NCBI GenBank assembly: GCA_037893245.1
Contig: JBAIAA010000262.1
Location: 1,364,001-1,428,000, forward strand
Direction of reading: 5' to 3'
DNA: 64,000 nucleotides
Source of the DNA: Crossaster papposus
Lineage: Eukaryota; Echinodermata; Asteroidea; Velatida; Solasteridae
The notes under the pieces: model-generated
Seen by the model: only the letters and a program-made list of their open reading frames with translations
Database searches by the model: none
Told to the model about the DNA's origin: nothing
Part shown: piece by piece, positions 1 through 12,869 of the stretch
Layout of the letters: the number at the start of each line of letters is the position of its first letter
Numbering within the stretch: position 1 is the stretch's first letter
Position numbers and translations under genes: made by a program

Positions 1-340
1 ACGCTCCCACTGCTCCACTCTACTTCATGTAAATTTAGAAACAGCAAACAAAATGAAAGCAGACATTCTAAAAACCTTCTAAAATATTTATTAAATTTGA
101 ATAACATTTAAGCAAAAATCCCTCTTTAGCAGAGCGAGGTTTTGGTCTTCGGACCTCTGGGTTATGGGCCCAGCACGCTCCCACTGCAACACTCTGCGTA
201 ATTATTTTTAATGAAAATGAAATCACTATCAAGGAAATAATTATCCTGAGCAGACCGAGGTTGTGGTCATCCGAACTCTCGGTTACTGACCAAGAAAGTG
301 TCTACTTCGTCACTCTGAGTCGAGTACCTCAAGCCATACC

Positions 341-345
341 AAAAA
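341..345 (-). terminator. Pol III T5 terminator of module A (representative)
   Basis: AAAAA on the plus strand reads TTTTT on the minus strand, five bases after the tRNA discriminator base at 351. This is the normal pol III stop. The same run sits at the same distance (10 to 6 bases left of the tRNA start) in most A modules of blocks I and IV. Confidence 0.8.
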
Positions 346-350
346 CTTGT

Positions 351-422
351 TAGCAGAGCGAGGTTTCGATCCTCGGACCTCTGGGTTATGGGCCCAGCAC
401 GCTTCCACTGCGCCACTCTGCT
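351..422 (-). tRNA. tRNA-iMet(CAT): Initiator tRNA-Met (CAT), reference copy
   Basis: Cytosolic initiator tRNA that pairs with AUG in the 43S pre-initiation complex. Reading the minus strand: acceptor AGCAGAG/CTCTGCT (all seven pairs), D-stem GCGC/GCGT, anticodon stem CTGGG/CCCAG, loop CCCATAA (anticodon CAT), variable AGGTC, T-stem CGAGG/CCTCG, T-loop ATCGAAA, discriminator A. Initiator hallmarks present: A1:U72, three closing G:C pairs (29-31:39-41), C33, and A54 in place of T54. Internal pol III promoter: A-box TGGCGCAGTGG and B-box GGATCGAAACC. No intron; CCA is not encoded, as expected. A T5 terminator follows at 341-345. Other copies are compared with this one. Intact as a gene, but activity is unknown. 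Confidence 0.93.
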
Positions 423-1309
423 TCATGTGAATTTAGAAACAGCAAACAAAATGAAAGCAGACATTCTCAAAACATTCAAAAATATGTATTACATTTGAAT
501 AACAGTGAAGCAAAAATACCTCTTTGGCAGAGAGAGGTTTTGGTCTTCGGACCTCTGGGTTATGGGCCCAGCACGTTCCCACTGCAACACTCTGCGTAAC
601 TATTTTTAATGAAAATAAAATCACTATCAAGGAAATAATTATTCTGAGCAGACCGAGCTTGTGGTCATCCGAACTCTCGGTTACTGACCAAGAAAGTGTC
701 TACTTCGTCACTCTGAGTCGAGTACCTCAAGTCATACCAAAAACTTGTTAGCAGAGCGAAATGAAAATGAAAATGAAATCACTATCAAGGACATAATTAT
801 CCTGAGCAGACCGAGGTTGTGATCATCCGAAATATTGGTTACTGGCCAAGAAAGTGTCTACTTCGTCACTCTGAGTCGAGTACCTCAAGTCATACCAAGA
901 ACGTGTTAGCAGAGCGAGGTTTCGATCTTCGGACCTTGGGTTAAGGGCCCAACACGCTTCCACTGCGCCACTCTACTTCATGTAAAGTTAGAAACAGCAA
1001 ACAAAATGAAAGCAGACATTCTAAAAACATTATAAAATATTTATTAAATTTGAATAACAGTTAAGCAAAAAAACCTCTTTAGCAGAGCGAGGTTTTGGTC
1101 TTCGGACCTCTGGGTTATGGGCCCAGCACGCTCCCATTGCAACACTCTGCGTAACTATTTTTAATGAAAATGAAAATGAAATCATTATCAAGGAAATAAT
1201 TATCCTGAGCAGACCGAGGTTGTGGTCATCCGAACTCTCGGTTAGTGACCAAGAAAGTATCTACTTCGTCACTCTGAGTCGAGTACCTCAAGTCATACCA
1301 AAAACTTGT

Positions 1310-1381
1310 TAGCAGAGCGAGGTTTCGATCCTCGGACCTCTGGGTTATGGGCCCAGCACGCTTCCACTGCGCCACTCTGCT
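1310..1381 (-). tRNA. tRNA-iMet(CAT): Initiator tRNA-Met (CAT), perfect copy
   Basis: Identical over 72 nt to 351-422. T5 at 1300-1304. Upstream spacer has the gtgaattt form. Confidence 0.92.
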
Positions 1382-3462
1382 TCATGTGAATTTAGAAACA
1401 GCAAACAAAATGAAAGCAGACATTCTAAAAACATTCTAAAATATGTATTACATTTGAATAACAGTGAAGCAAAAATACCTCTTTAGCAGAGCGAGGTTTT
1501 GGTCTTCGGACCTCTGGGTTAAGCGCCCAGCACGCTCCCACTGCACCACTCTGCGTAACTATTTTTAATGAAAATGAAATCACTATCAAGGACATAATTA
1601 TCCTAAGCAGACCGAGGTTGTGGTCATCCGAACTCTCGGTTACTGACCAAGAAAGTGTCTACTTCGTCACTCTGAGTCGAGTACCTCAAGTCATACCAAA
1701 AACTTGTTAGCAGAGACAGGTTTCGATCCTCGGACCTCTGTGTTAAGGGCCCAGCACGTTTCCACTGCGCCACTCTACTTCATGTAAAGTTAGAAACAGC
1801 AAACAAAATGAAAGCAGACATTCTAAAAACATTCTAAAATATTTATTAAATTTGAATAACAGTTAAGCAAAAATCCCTCTTTAGCAGAGCGAGGTTTTTC
1901 GTCTTCGGACCTCTGGGTTATGGGCCCAGCACGCTCCCACTGCAACACTCTGCGTAACTATTTTTAATGAAAATGAAATCACTATCAAGGAAATAATTAT
2001 TCTGAGCAGACCGAGGTTGTGGTCATCCGAACTCTCGGTTACTGACCAAAAAAGTGTCTACTTCGTCACTCTGAGTCGAGTACCTCAAGTCATACCAAAA
2101 ACTTGTTAGCAGAGCGAAGTGAAAATGAAAATGAAATCACTATCAAGGAAATAATTATCCTGAGCAGACCGAGGTTGTGGTCATCCGAACTCTCGATTAC
2201 TGACAAAGAAAGTGTCTACTACGTCACTCTGAGTCGAGTACCTCAAGTCATACCAAAAACTTGTTAGCAGAGCAAGGTTTCGATCTTCGGACCTCTGGGT
2301 TATGGGCCCAGCACGCTTCCACTGCGCCACTCTGCTTCATGTGAATTTAGAAACAGCAAACAAAATGAAAGCAGACATTCTAAAAACATTCTAAAATATT
2401 TATTACATTTGAACAACAGTGAAGCAAAAATACCTCTTTAGCAGAGCGAGGTTGTGGTCTTCGGACCTCTAGGTTATGGGCCCAGCACGCTCCCACTGCA
2501 CCACTCTGCGTAACTATTTTGTAAATGAAAATGAAATCACTATCAAGGACATAATTATCCTGAGCAGACCGAGGTTGTGGTCATCCGAAATATCGGTTAC
2601 TGGCCAAGAAAGTGTCTACTTCGTCACTCTGAGTCGAGTACCTCAAGTCATACCAAAAACGTGTTAGCAGAGCGAGGTTTCGATCTTCGGACCTCTGGGT
2701 TATGGGCCCAGCACGCTTCCACTGCGCCACTCTGCTTCATGTGAATTTAGAAACAGAAAACAAAATGAAAGCAGACATTCTAAAAACATTCTAAAATATT
2801 TATTACATTTGAACAACAGTGAAGCAAAAATACCTCTTTAGCAGAGCGATGTTGTGGTCTTCGGACCTCTGTGTTATGGGCCCAGCACGCTCCCACTGCA
2901 CCACTCTGCGTAACTATTTTTAATGAAAATGAAATCACTATCAAGGAAATAATTATCCTGAGCAGACCGAGGTTGTGGTCATCCGAACTCTCGGTTACTG
3001 ACCAAGAAAGTGTCTACTTCGTCACTCTGAGTCGAGTACCTCAAGTCATACCAAAAACTTGTTAGCAGAGCGAGGTTTCGATCTTCGGACCTCTGGGTTA
3101 TGGGCCCAGCACGCTTCCACTGCGCCACTCTGCTTCATGTGAATTTAGATACAGCAAACAAAATGAAAGCAGACATTCTAAAAACATTCTAAAATATTTA
3201 TTACATTTGAACAACAGTGAAGCAAAAATACCTCTTTAGCAGAGCGAGGTTGTGGTCTTCGGACCTCTGGGTTATGGGCCCAGCACGCTCCCACTGTACC
3301 ACTCTGCGTAACTATTTGTTTAATGAAAATGAAATCACTATCAAGGACATAATTATCCTGAGCAGACCGAGGTTGTGGTCATCCGAAATATCGGTTACTG
3401 GCCAAGAAAGTGTCTACTTCGTCACTCTGAGTCGAGTACCTCAAGTCATACCAAAAACGTGT

Positions 3463-3534
3463 TAGCAGAGCGAGGTTTCGATCTTCGGACCTCTGGGTTA
3501 AGGGCTCAGCACGCTTCCACTGCGCCACTCTACT
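3463..3534 (-). pseudogene. Initiator-body tRNA with CTT anticodon
   Basis: Loop CCCTTAA gives anticodon CTT (AAG, lysine codon) in an initiator body. The anticodon stem has an A30:C40 mismatch (CTGAG/CCCAG) and the T-stem has one A:C mismatch. Acceptor AGTAGAG pairs with CTCTGCT through one U:G. T5 at 3453-3457. Probably a pseudogene. Confidence 0.7.
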
Positions 3535-3876
3535 TCATGTAAAGTTCGAAACAGCAAACAAAATGAAAGCAGACATTCTAAAAACATTATAAAATATTTA
3601 TTAAATTTGAATAAGAGTTAAACAAAAATACCTCTTTAGCAGAGCGAAGTTTTGGTCTTCGGACCTCTGGGTTATGGACCCAGCACGCTCCCACTGCAAC
3701 ACTCTGCGTAACTATTTTTAATGAGAATGAAATCACTATCAAGGAAATAATTATTCTGAGCAGACCGAGGTTGTGGTCATCCGAACTCTCGGTTACTGAC
3801 CAAGAAAGTGTGTACTTCGTCACTCTGAGTCGAGTACCTCAAGTCATACCAAAAAATTGTTAGCAGAGCGAGGTTT

Positions 3877-3899
3877 CGATCCTCGGACCTCTGGGCCCA
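3877..3899 (-). pseudogene. Module A lacking its anticodon loop
   Basis: Around 3890 the plus strand reads cctctgggcccagc where intact copies have cctctgggttatgggcccagc. Seven bases are missing, and the two anticodon-stem strands now abut as the palindrome CTGGGCCCAG with no loop. The same lesion recurs near 6605 (2,716 bp away, same higher-order repeat) and in a B module near 19280. Cannot be a tRNA. Confidence 0.8.
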
Positions 3900-5780
3900 G
3901 CACGCTTCCACTGCGCCACTCTGCTTCATGTGAATTTAGAAACAGAAAACAAAATTAAAGCAGACATTCTAAAAACATTCTAAAATATGTATTACATTGG
4001 AATAACAGTGAAGCAAAAAACCTCTTTAGCAGAGCGAGGTTTTGGTCCTCGGACATCTGGGTTATGGGCCCAGCACGCTCACACTGCTCCACTCTACTTC
4101 ATGTACATTTAGAAACAGCAAACAAAATGAAAGCAGACATTCTAAAAACATTCTAAAATATTTATTAAATTTGAATAACAGTGAAGCAAAAATACCTCTT
4201 TAGCAGAGCGAGGTTTTGGTCTTCGGACCTCTGGGTTATGGGCCCAGCACGCTCCCACTGCAACAATCTGCGTAACTATTTTTAATGAAAATGAAATCAC
4301 TATCAAGGAAATAATTATTCTGAGCAGACCGAGGTTGTGGTCATCCGAACTCTCGGTTACTGACCAAAAAAGTGTCTACTTCGTCACTCTGAGTCGAGTA
4401 CCTCAAGTCATACCAAAAACTTGTTAGCAGAGCGAAGTGAAAATGAAAATGAAATCACTATCAAGGAAATAATTATCCTGAGCAGACCGAGGTTGTGGTC
4501 ATCCGAACTCTCGATTACTGACAAAGAAAGTGTCTACTACGTCACTCTGAGTCGAGTACCTCAAGTCATACCAAAAACTTGTTAGCAGAGCAAGGTTTCG
4601 ATCTTCGGACCTCTGGGTTATGGGCCCAGCACGCTTCCACTGCGCCACTCTGCTTCATGTGAATTTAGAAACAGCAAACAAAATGAAAGCAGACATTCTA
4701 AAAACATTCTAAAATATTTATTACATTTGAACAACAGTGAAGCAAAAATACCTCTTTAGCAGAGCGAGGTTGTGGTCTTCGGACCTCTAGGTTATGGGCC
4801 CAGCACGCTCCCACTGCACCACTCTGCGTAACTATTTTGTAAATGAAAATGAAATCACTATCAAGGACATAATTATCCTGAGCAGACCGAGGTTGTGGTC
4901 ATCCGAAATATCGGTTACTGGCCAAGAAAGTGTCTACTTCGTCACTCTGAGTCGAGTACCTCAAGTCATACCAAAAACGTGTTAGCAGAGCGAGGTTTCG
5001 ATCTTCGGACCTCTGGGTTATGGGCCCAGCACGCTTCCACTGCGCCACTCTGCTTCATGTGAATTTAGAAACAGAAAACAAAATGAAAGCAGACATTCTA
5101 AAAACATTCTAAAATATTTATTACATTTGAACAACAGTGAAGCAAAAATACCTCTTTAGCAGAGCGATGTTGTGGTCTTCGGACCTCTGTGTTATGGGCC
5201 CAGCACGCTCCCACTGCACCACTCTGCGTAACTATTTTTAATGAAAATGAAATCACTATCAAGGAAATAATTATCCTGAGCAGACCGAGGTTGTGGTCAT
5301 CCGAACTCTCGGTTACTGACCAAGAAAGTGTCTACTTCGTCACTCTGAGTCGAGTACCTCAAGTCATACCAAAAACTTGTTAGCAGAGCAAGGTTTCGAT
5401 CTTCGGACCTCTGGGTTATGGGCCCAGCACGCTTCCACTGCGCCACTCTGCTTCATGTGAATTTAGAAACAGCAAACAAAATGAAAGCAAACATTCTAAA
5501 GACATTCTAAAATATTTATTACATTTGAACAACAGTGAAGCAAAAATACCTCTTTAGCAGAGCGAGGTTGTGGTCTTCGGACCTCTGGGTTATGGGCCCA
5601 GCACGCTCCCACTGCACCACTCTGCGTAACTATTTTTTTAATGAAAATGAAATCACTATCAAGGACATTATTATCCTGAGCAGACCGAGGTTGTGGTCAT
5701 CCGAAATATCGGTTACTGGCCAAGAAAGTGTCTACTTCGTCACTCTGAGTCGAGTACCTCAAGTCATACCAAAAACGTGT

Positions 5781-5852
5781 TAGCAGAGCGAGGTTTCGAT
5801 CTTCGGACCTCTGGGTTAAGGGCTCAGCACGCTTCCACTGCGCCACTCTACT
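5781..5852 (-). pseudogene. Initiator-body tRNA with CTT anticodon
   Basis: Same variant as 3463-3534, exactly 2,318 bp further on; same mismatches. Confidence 0.7.
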
Positions 5853-6178
5853 TCATGTAAAGTTAGAAACAGCAAACAAAATGAATGCAGACATTCTAAA
5901 AACATTATAAAATATTTATTAAATTTGAATAAGAGTTAAACAAAAATACCTCTTTAGCAGAGCGAAGTTTTGGTCTTCGGACCTCTGGGTTATGGGCCCA
6001 GCACGCTCCCACTGCAACACTCTGCGTAACTATTTTTAATGAAAATGAAATCACTATCAAGGAAATAATTATCCTGAGCAGACCGAGGTTGTGGTCATCC
6101 GAAATATCGGTTACTGGCCAAGAAAGTGTCTACTTCGTCACTCTGAGTCGAGTACCTCAAGTCATACCAAAAACGTGT

Positions 6179-6250
6179 TAGCAGAGCGAGGTTTCGATCT
6201 TCGGACCTCTGGGTTAAGGGCTCAGCACGCTTCCACTGCGCCACTCTACT
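6179..6250 (-). pseudogene. Initiator-body tRNA with CTT anticodon
   Basis: Same variant, one monomer (398 bp) after 5781-5852. Confidence 0.7.
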
Positions 6251-7140
6251 TCATGTAAAGTTAGAAACAGCAAACAAAATGAATGCAGACATTCTAAAAA
6301 CATTATAAAATATTTATTAAATTTGAATAAGAGTTAAACAAAAATACCTCTTTAGCAGAGCGAAGTTTTGGTCTTCGGACCTCTGGGTTATGGGCCCAGC
6401 ACGCTCCCACTGCAACACTCTGCGTAACTATTTTTAATGAAAATGAAATCACTATCAAGGAAATAATTATCCTGAGCAGACCGAGGTTGTGGTCATCCGA
6501 ACTCTCGGTTACTGACCAAGAAAGTGTCTACTTCGTCACTCTGAGTCGAGTACCTCAAGTCATACCAAAAAATTGTTAGCAGAGCGAGGTTTCGATCCTC
6601 GGACCTCTGGGCCCAGCACGCTTCCACTGCGCCACTCTGCTTCATGTGAATTTAGAAACAGAAAACAAAATTAAAGCAGACATTCTAAAAACATTCTAAA
6701 ATATGTATTACATTGGAATAACAGTGAAGCAAAAAACCTCTTTAGCAGAGCGAGGTTTTGGTCCTCGGACATCTGGGTTATGGGCCCAGCACGCTCACAC
6801 TGCTCCATTCTACTTCATGTACATTTAGAAACAGCAAACAAAATGAAAGCAGACATTCTAAAAACATTCTAAAATATTTATTAAATTTGAATAACAGTGA
6901 AGCAAAAATACCTCTTTAGCAGAGCGAGGTTTTGGTCTTCGGACCTCTGGGTTATGGGCCCAGCACGCTCCCACTGCAACAATCTGCGTAACTATTTTTA
7001 ATGAAAATGAAATCACTATCAAGGAAATAATTATTCTGAGCAGACCGAGGTTGTGGTCATCCGAAATATCGGTTACTGGCCAAGAAAGTGTCTACTTCGT
7101 CACTCTGAGTCGAGTACCTCAAGTCATACCAAAAACGTGT

Positions 7141-7212
7141 TAGCAGAGCGAGGTTTCGATCTTCGGACCTCTGGGTTAAGGGCTCAGCACGCTTCCACTG
7201 CGCCACTCTACT
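7141..7212 (-). pseudogene. Initiator-body tRNA with CTT anticodon
   Basis: Same variant with the A30:C40 anticodon-stem mismatch; T5 at 7131-7135. Confidence 0.7.
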
Positions 7213-8894
7213 TCATGTAAAGTTAGAAACAGCAAACAAAATGAATGCAGACATTCTAAAAACATTATAAAATATTTATTAAATTTGAATAAGAGTTAAA
7301 CAAAAATACCTCTTTAGCAGAGCGAAGTTTTGGTCTTCGGACCTCTGGGTTATGGGCCCAGCACGCTCCCACTGCAACACTCTGCGTAACTATTTTTAAT
7401 GAAAATGAAATCACTATCAAGGAAATAATTATCCTGAGCAGACCGAGGTTGTGGTCATCCGAACTCTCGGTTACTGACCAAAAAAGTGTCTACTTCGTCA
7501 CTCTGAGTCGAGTACCTCAAGTCATACCAAAAACTTGTTAGCAGAGCGAAGTGAAAATGAAAATGAAATCACTATCAAGGAAATAATTATCCTGAGCAGA
7601 CCGAGGTTGTGGTCATCCGAACTCTCGATTACTGACAAAGAAAGTGTCTACTACGTCACTCTGAGTCGAGTACCTCAAGTCATACCAAAAACTTGTTAGC
7701 AGAGCAAGGTTTCGATCTTCGGACCTCTGGGTTATGGGCCCAGCACGCTTCCACTGCGCCACTCTGCTTCATGTGAATTTAGAAACAGCAAACAAAATGA
7801 AAGCAGACATTCTAAAAACATTCTAAAATATTTATTACATTTGAACAACAGTGAAGCAAAAATACCTCTTTAGCAGAGCGAGGTTGTGGTCTTCGGACCT
7901 CTAGGTTATGGGCCCAGCACGCTCCCACTGCACCACTCTGCGTAACTATTTTGTAAATGAAAATGAAATCACTATCAAGGACATAATTATCCTGAGCAGA
8001 CCGAGGTTGTGGTCATCCGAAATATCGGTTACTGGCCAAGAAAGTGTCTACTTCGTCACTCTGAGTCGAGTACCTCAAGTCATACCAAAAACGTGTTAGC
8101 AGAGCGAGGTTTCGATCTTCGGACCTCTGGGTTATGGGCCCAGCAAGCTTCCACTGCGCCACTCTGCTTCATGTGAATTTAGAAACAGAAAACAAAATGA
8201 AAGCAGACATTCTAAAAACATTCTAAAATATATATTACATTTGAACAACAGTGAAGCAAAAATACCTCTTTAGCAGAGCGATGTTGTGGTCTTCGGACCT
8301 CTGTGTTATGGGCCCAGCACGCTCCCACTGCACCACTCTGCGTAACTATTTTTAATGAAAATGAAATCACTATCAAGGAAATAATTATCCTGAGCAGACC
8401 GAGGTTGTGGTCATCCGAACTCTCGGTTACTGACCAAGAAAGTGTCTACTTCGTCACTCTGAGTCGAGTACCTCAAGTCATACCAAAAACTTGTTAGCAG
8501 AGCAAGGTTTCGATCTTCGGACCTCTGGGTTATGGGCCCAGCACGCTTCCACTGCGCCACTCTGCTTCATGTGAATTTAGAAACAGCAAACAAAATGAAA
8601 GCAAACATTCTAAAGACATTCTAAAATATTTATTACATTTGAACAACAGTGAAGCAAAAATACCTCTTTAGCAGAGCGAGGTTGTGGTCTTCGGACCTCT
8701 GGGTTATGGGCCCAGCACGCTCCCACTGCACCACTCTGCGTAACTATTTTTGTAATGAAAATGAAATCACTATCAAGGACATTATTATCCTGAGCAGACC
8801 GAGGTTGTGGTCATCCGAAATATCGGTTACTGGCCAAGAAAGTGTCTACTTCGTCACTCTGAGTCGAGTACCTCAAGTCATACCAAAAACGTGT

Positions 8895-8966
8895 TAGCAG
8901 AGCGAGGTTTCGATCTTCGGACCTCTGGGTTAAGGGCTCAGCACGCTTCCACTGCGCCACTCTACT
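8895..8966 (-). pseudogene. Initiator-body tRNA with CTT anticodon
   Basis: First of four CTT copies spaced exactly 798 bp. Confidence 0.7.
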
Positions 8967-9692
8967 TCATGTAAAGTTAGAAACAGAAAACAAAATGAAT
9001 GCAGACATTCTAAAAACATTATAAAATATTTATTAAATTTGAATAAGAGTTAAACAAAAATACCTCTTTAGCAGAGCGAAGTTTTGGTCTTCGGACCTCT
9101 GGGTTTTTGGCCCAGCACGCTCCCACTGCAACACTCTGCGTAACTATTTTTAATGAAAATGAAATCACTATCAAGGAAATAATTATCCTGAGCAGACCGA
9201 GGTTGTGGTCATCCGAACTCTCGGTTACTGACCAAGAAAGTGTCTACTTCGTCACTCTGAGTCGAGTACCTCAAGTCATACCAAAAACTTGTTAGCAGAG
9301 CAAGGTTTCGATCTTCGGACCTCTGGGTTATGGGCCCAGCACGCTTCCACTGCGCCACTCTGCTTCATGTGAATTTAGAAACAGCAAACAAAATGAAAGC
9401 AGACATTCTAAAAACATTCTAAAATATTTATTACATTTGAACAACAGTGAAGCAAAAATACCTCTTTAGCAGAGCGAGGTTGTGGTCTTCGGACCTCTGG
9501 GTTATGGGCCCAGCACGCTCCCACTGCACCACTCTGCGTAACTATTTTTTTAATGAAAATGAAATCACTATCAAGGACATAATTATCCTGAGCAGACCGA
9601 GGTTGTGGTCATCCGAAATATCGGTTACTGGCCAAGAAAGTGTCTACTTCGTCACTCTGAGTCGAGTACCTCAAGTCATACCAAAAACGTGT

Positions 9693-9764
9693 TAGCAGAG
9701 CGAGGTTTCGATCTTCGGACCTCTGGGTTAAGGGCTCAGCACGCTTCCACTGCGCCACTCTACT
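9693..9764 (-). pseudogene. Initiator-body tRNA with CTT anticodon
   Basis: Second of the 798-bp series. Confidence 0.7.
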
Positions 9765-10490
9765 TCATGTAAAGTTAGAAACAGCAAACAAAATGAATGC
9801 AGACATTCTAAAAACATTATAAAATATTTATTAAATTTGAATAAGAGTTAAACAAAAATACCTCTTTAGCAGAGCGAAGTTTTGGTCTTCGGACCTCTGG
9901 GTTATGGGCCCAGCACGCTCCCACTGCAACACTCTGCGTAACTATTTTTAATGAAAATGAAATCACTATCAAGGAAATAATTATCCTGAGCAGACCGAGG
10001 TTGTGGTCATCCGAACTCTCGGTTACTGACCAAGAAAGTGTCTACTTCGTCACTCTGAGTCGAGTACCTCAAGTCATACCAAAAACTTGTTAGCAGAGCA
10101 AGGTTTCGATCTTCGGACCTCTGGGTTATGGGCCCAGCACGCTTCCACTGCGCCACTCTGCTTCATGTGAATTTAGAAACAGCAAACAAAATGAAAGCAG
10201 ACATTCTAAAAACATTCTAAAATATTTATTACATTTGAACAACAGTGAAGCAAAAATACCTCTTTAGCAGAGCGAGGTTGTGGTCTTCGGACCTCTGGGT
10301 TATGGGCCCAGCACGCTCCCACTGCACCACTCTTCGTAACTATTTTTTTAATGAAAATGAAATCACTATCAAGGACATAATTATCCTGAGCAGACCGAGG
10401 TTGTGGTCATCCGAAATATCGGTTACTGGCCAAGAAAGTGTCTACTTCGTCACTCTGAGTCGAGTACCTCAAGTCATACCAAAAACGTGT

Positions 10491-10562
10491 TAGCAGAGCG
10501 AGGTTTCGATCTTCGGACCTCTGGGTTAAGGGCTCAGCACGCTTCCACTGCGCCACTCTACT
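10491..10562 (-). pseudogene. Initiator-body tRNA with CTT anticodon
   Basis: Third of the 798-bp series. Confidence 0.7.
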
Positions 10563-11288
10563 TCATGTAAAGTTAGAAACAGCAAACAAAATGAAAGCAG
10601 ACATTCTAAAAACATTATAAAATATTTATTAAATTTGAATAAGAGTTAAACAAAAATACCTCTTTAGCAGAGCGAAGTTTTGGTCTTCGGACCTCTGGGT
10701 TATGGGCCCAGCACGCTCCCACTGCAACACTCTGCGTAACTATTTTTAATGAAAATGAAATCACTATCAAGGAAATAATTATCCTGATCAGACCGAGGTT
10801 GTGGTCATCCGAACTCTCGGTTACTGACCAAGAAAGTGTCTACTTCGTCACTCTGAGTCGAGTACCTCAAGTCATACCAAAAACTTGTTAGCAGAGCAAG
10901 GTTTCGATCTTCGGACCTCTGGGTTATGGGCCCAGCACGCTTCCACTGCGCCACTCTGCTTAATGTGAATTTAGAAACAGCAAACAAAATGAAAGCAGAC
11001 ATTCTAAAAACATTCTAAAATATTTATTACATTTGAACAACAGTGAAGCAAAAATACCTCTTTAGCAGAGCGAGGTTGTGGTCTTCGGACCTCTGGGTTA
11101 TGGGCCCAGCACGCTCCCACTGCACCACTCTGCGTAACTATTTTTTTAATGAAAATGAAATCACTATCAAGGACATAATTATCCTGAGCAGACCGAGGTT
11201 GTGGTCATCCGAAATATCGGTTACTGGCCAAGAAAGTGTCTACTTCGTCACTCTGAGTCGAGTACCTCAAGTCATACCAAAAACGTGT

Positions 11289-11360
11289 TAGCAGAGCGAG
11301 GTTTCGATCTTCGGACCTCTGGGTTAAGGGCTCAGCACGCTTCCACTGCGCCACTCTACT
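11289..11360 (-). pseudogene. Initiator-body tRNA with CTT anticodon
   Basis: Fourth of the 798-bp series. Confidence 0.7.
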
Positions 11361-11686
11361 TCATGTAAAGTTAGAAACAGCAAACAAAATGAAAGCAGAC
11401 ATTCTAAAAACATTATAAAATATTTATTAAATTTGAATAAGAGTTAAACAAAAATACCTCTTTAGCAGAGCGAAGTTTTGGTCTTCGGACCTCTGGGTTA
11501 TGGACCCAGCACGCTCCCACTGCAACACTCTGCGTAACTATTTTTAATGAAAATGAAATCACTATCAAGGAAATAATTATTCTGAGCAGACCGAGATTGT
11601 GGTCATCCGAACTCTCGGTTACTGACCAAGAAAGTGTCTACTTCGTCACTCTGAGTCGAGTACCTCAAGTCATACAAAAAAATTGT

Positions 11687-11758
11687 TAGCAGAGCGAGGT
11701 TTCGATCCTCGGACCTCTGGGTTATGGGCCCAGCACGCTTCCACTGCGCCACTCTGCT
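11687..11758 (-). tRNA. tRNA-iMet(CAT): Initiator tRNA-Met (CAT), perfect copy
   Basis: Identical to 351-422. The downstream run is seven T (11676-11682), the longest terminator I noticed behind a perfect copy. Confidence 0.92.
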
Positions 11759-12869
11759 TCATGTGAATTTAGAAACAGAAAACAAAATTAAAGCAGACAT
11801 TCTAAAAACATTCTAAAATATGTATTACATTGGAATAACAGTGAAGCAAAAAAACCTCTTTAGCAGAGCGAGGTTTTGGTCCTCGGACATCTGGGTTATG
11901 GGCCCAGCACGCTCACACTGCTCCACTCTACTTCATGTACATTTAGAAACAGCAAACAAAATGAAAGCAGACATTCTAAAAACATTCTAAAATATTTATT
12001 AAATTTGAATAACAGTGAAGCAAAAATACCTCTTTAGCAGAGCGAGGTTTTGGTCTTCGGACCTCTGGGTTATGGGCCCAGCACGCTCCCACTGCAACAC
12101 TCTGCCTAACTATTTTTAATGAAAATGAAATCACTATCAAGGAAATAATTATTCTGAGCAGACCGAGGTTGTGGTCATCCGAACTCTCGGTTACTGACCA
12201 AAAAAGTGTCTACTTCGTCACTCTGAGTCGAGTACCTCAAGTCATACCAAAAACTTGTTAGCAGAGCGAAATGAAAATGAAAATGAAATCACTATCAGGA
12301 AAATAATTATCCTGAGCAGACCGAGGTTGTGGTCATCCGAACTCTAGATTACTGACAAAGAAAGTGTCTACTTCGTCACTCAAGTCGAGTACCTCAAGTC
12401 ATACCAAAAACTTGTTAGCAGAGCGAGGTTTCGATCTTTGGACATCTGGGTTAAGGGCCCAGCACGCTTCCACTGCGCCACTCTACTTCATGTAAAGTTA
12501 GAAACAGCAAACAAAATGAAAGCAGACATTCTAAAAACATTCTAAAATATTTATTAAATTTGAATAACAGTTAAGCAAAAATCCCTCTGTAGCAGAGCGA
12601 GGTTTTGGTCCTCGGACATCTGGGTTATGGGCCCAGCACGCTCACACTGCTCCACTCTACTTCATGTACATTTAGAAACAGCAAACAAAATGAAAGCAGA
12701 CATTCTAAAAACATTCTAAAATATTTATTAAATTTGAATAACAGTGAAGCAAAAATACCTCTTTAGCAGAGCGAGGTTTTGGTCTTCGGACCTCTGGGTT
12801 ATGGGCCCAGCACGCTCCCACTGCAACACTCTGCGTAACTATTTTTAATGAAAATGAAATCACTATCAA

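Larger units (their letters stand above)
1900..9060. repeat. Higher-order repeat, offsets 2,318 and 3,114 bp
   Basis: A multi-monomer block starting near 1900 recurs at +2,318 bp and again at +3,114 bp. Matched landmarks are 2476/4794/7908, 2871/5189/8303 and 3217/5535/8649. The two offsets differ by 796 bp, two monomers. Some later landmarks (3845 and 6561) are 2,716 bp apart, one monomer more than 2,318. The pattern fits repeated unequal exchange between whole monomers. Confidence 0.85.
8649..11841. repeat. Four-copy 798-bp dimer repeat
   Basis: Landmarks recur at 8649, 9447, 10245 and 11043, exactly 798 bp apart. Each step is two monomers. The CTT-anticodon modules at 8895, 9693, 10491 and 11289 show the same step. 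The lack of length drift indicates recent amplification of a two-monomer unit. Confidence 0.88.

Noticed and set aside
433-630. 60-98 codon ORFs repeated throughout the array on both strands (for example 433-630, 2476-2667, 3217-3465, 50199-50450)
   Set aside because: They recur with the satellite period, run through tRNA bodies and spacers, and change frame or end whenever a monomer varies. No protein family is recognisable.
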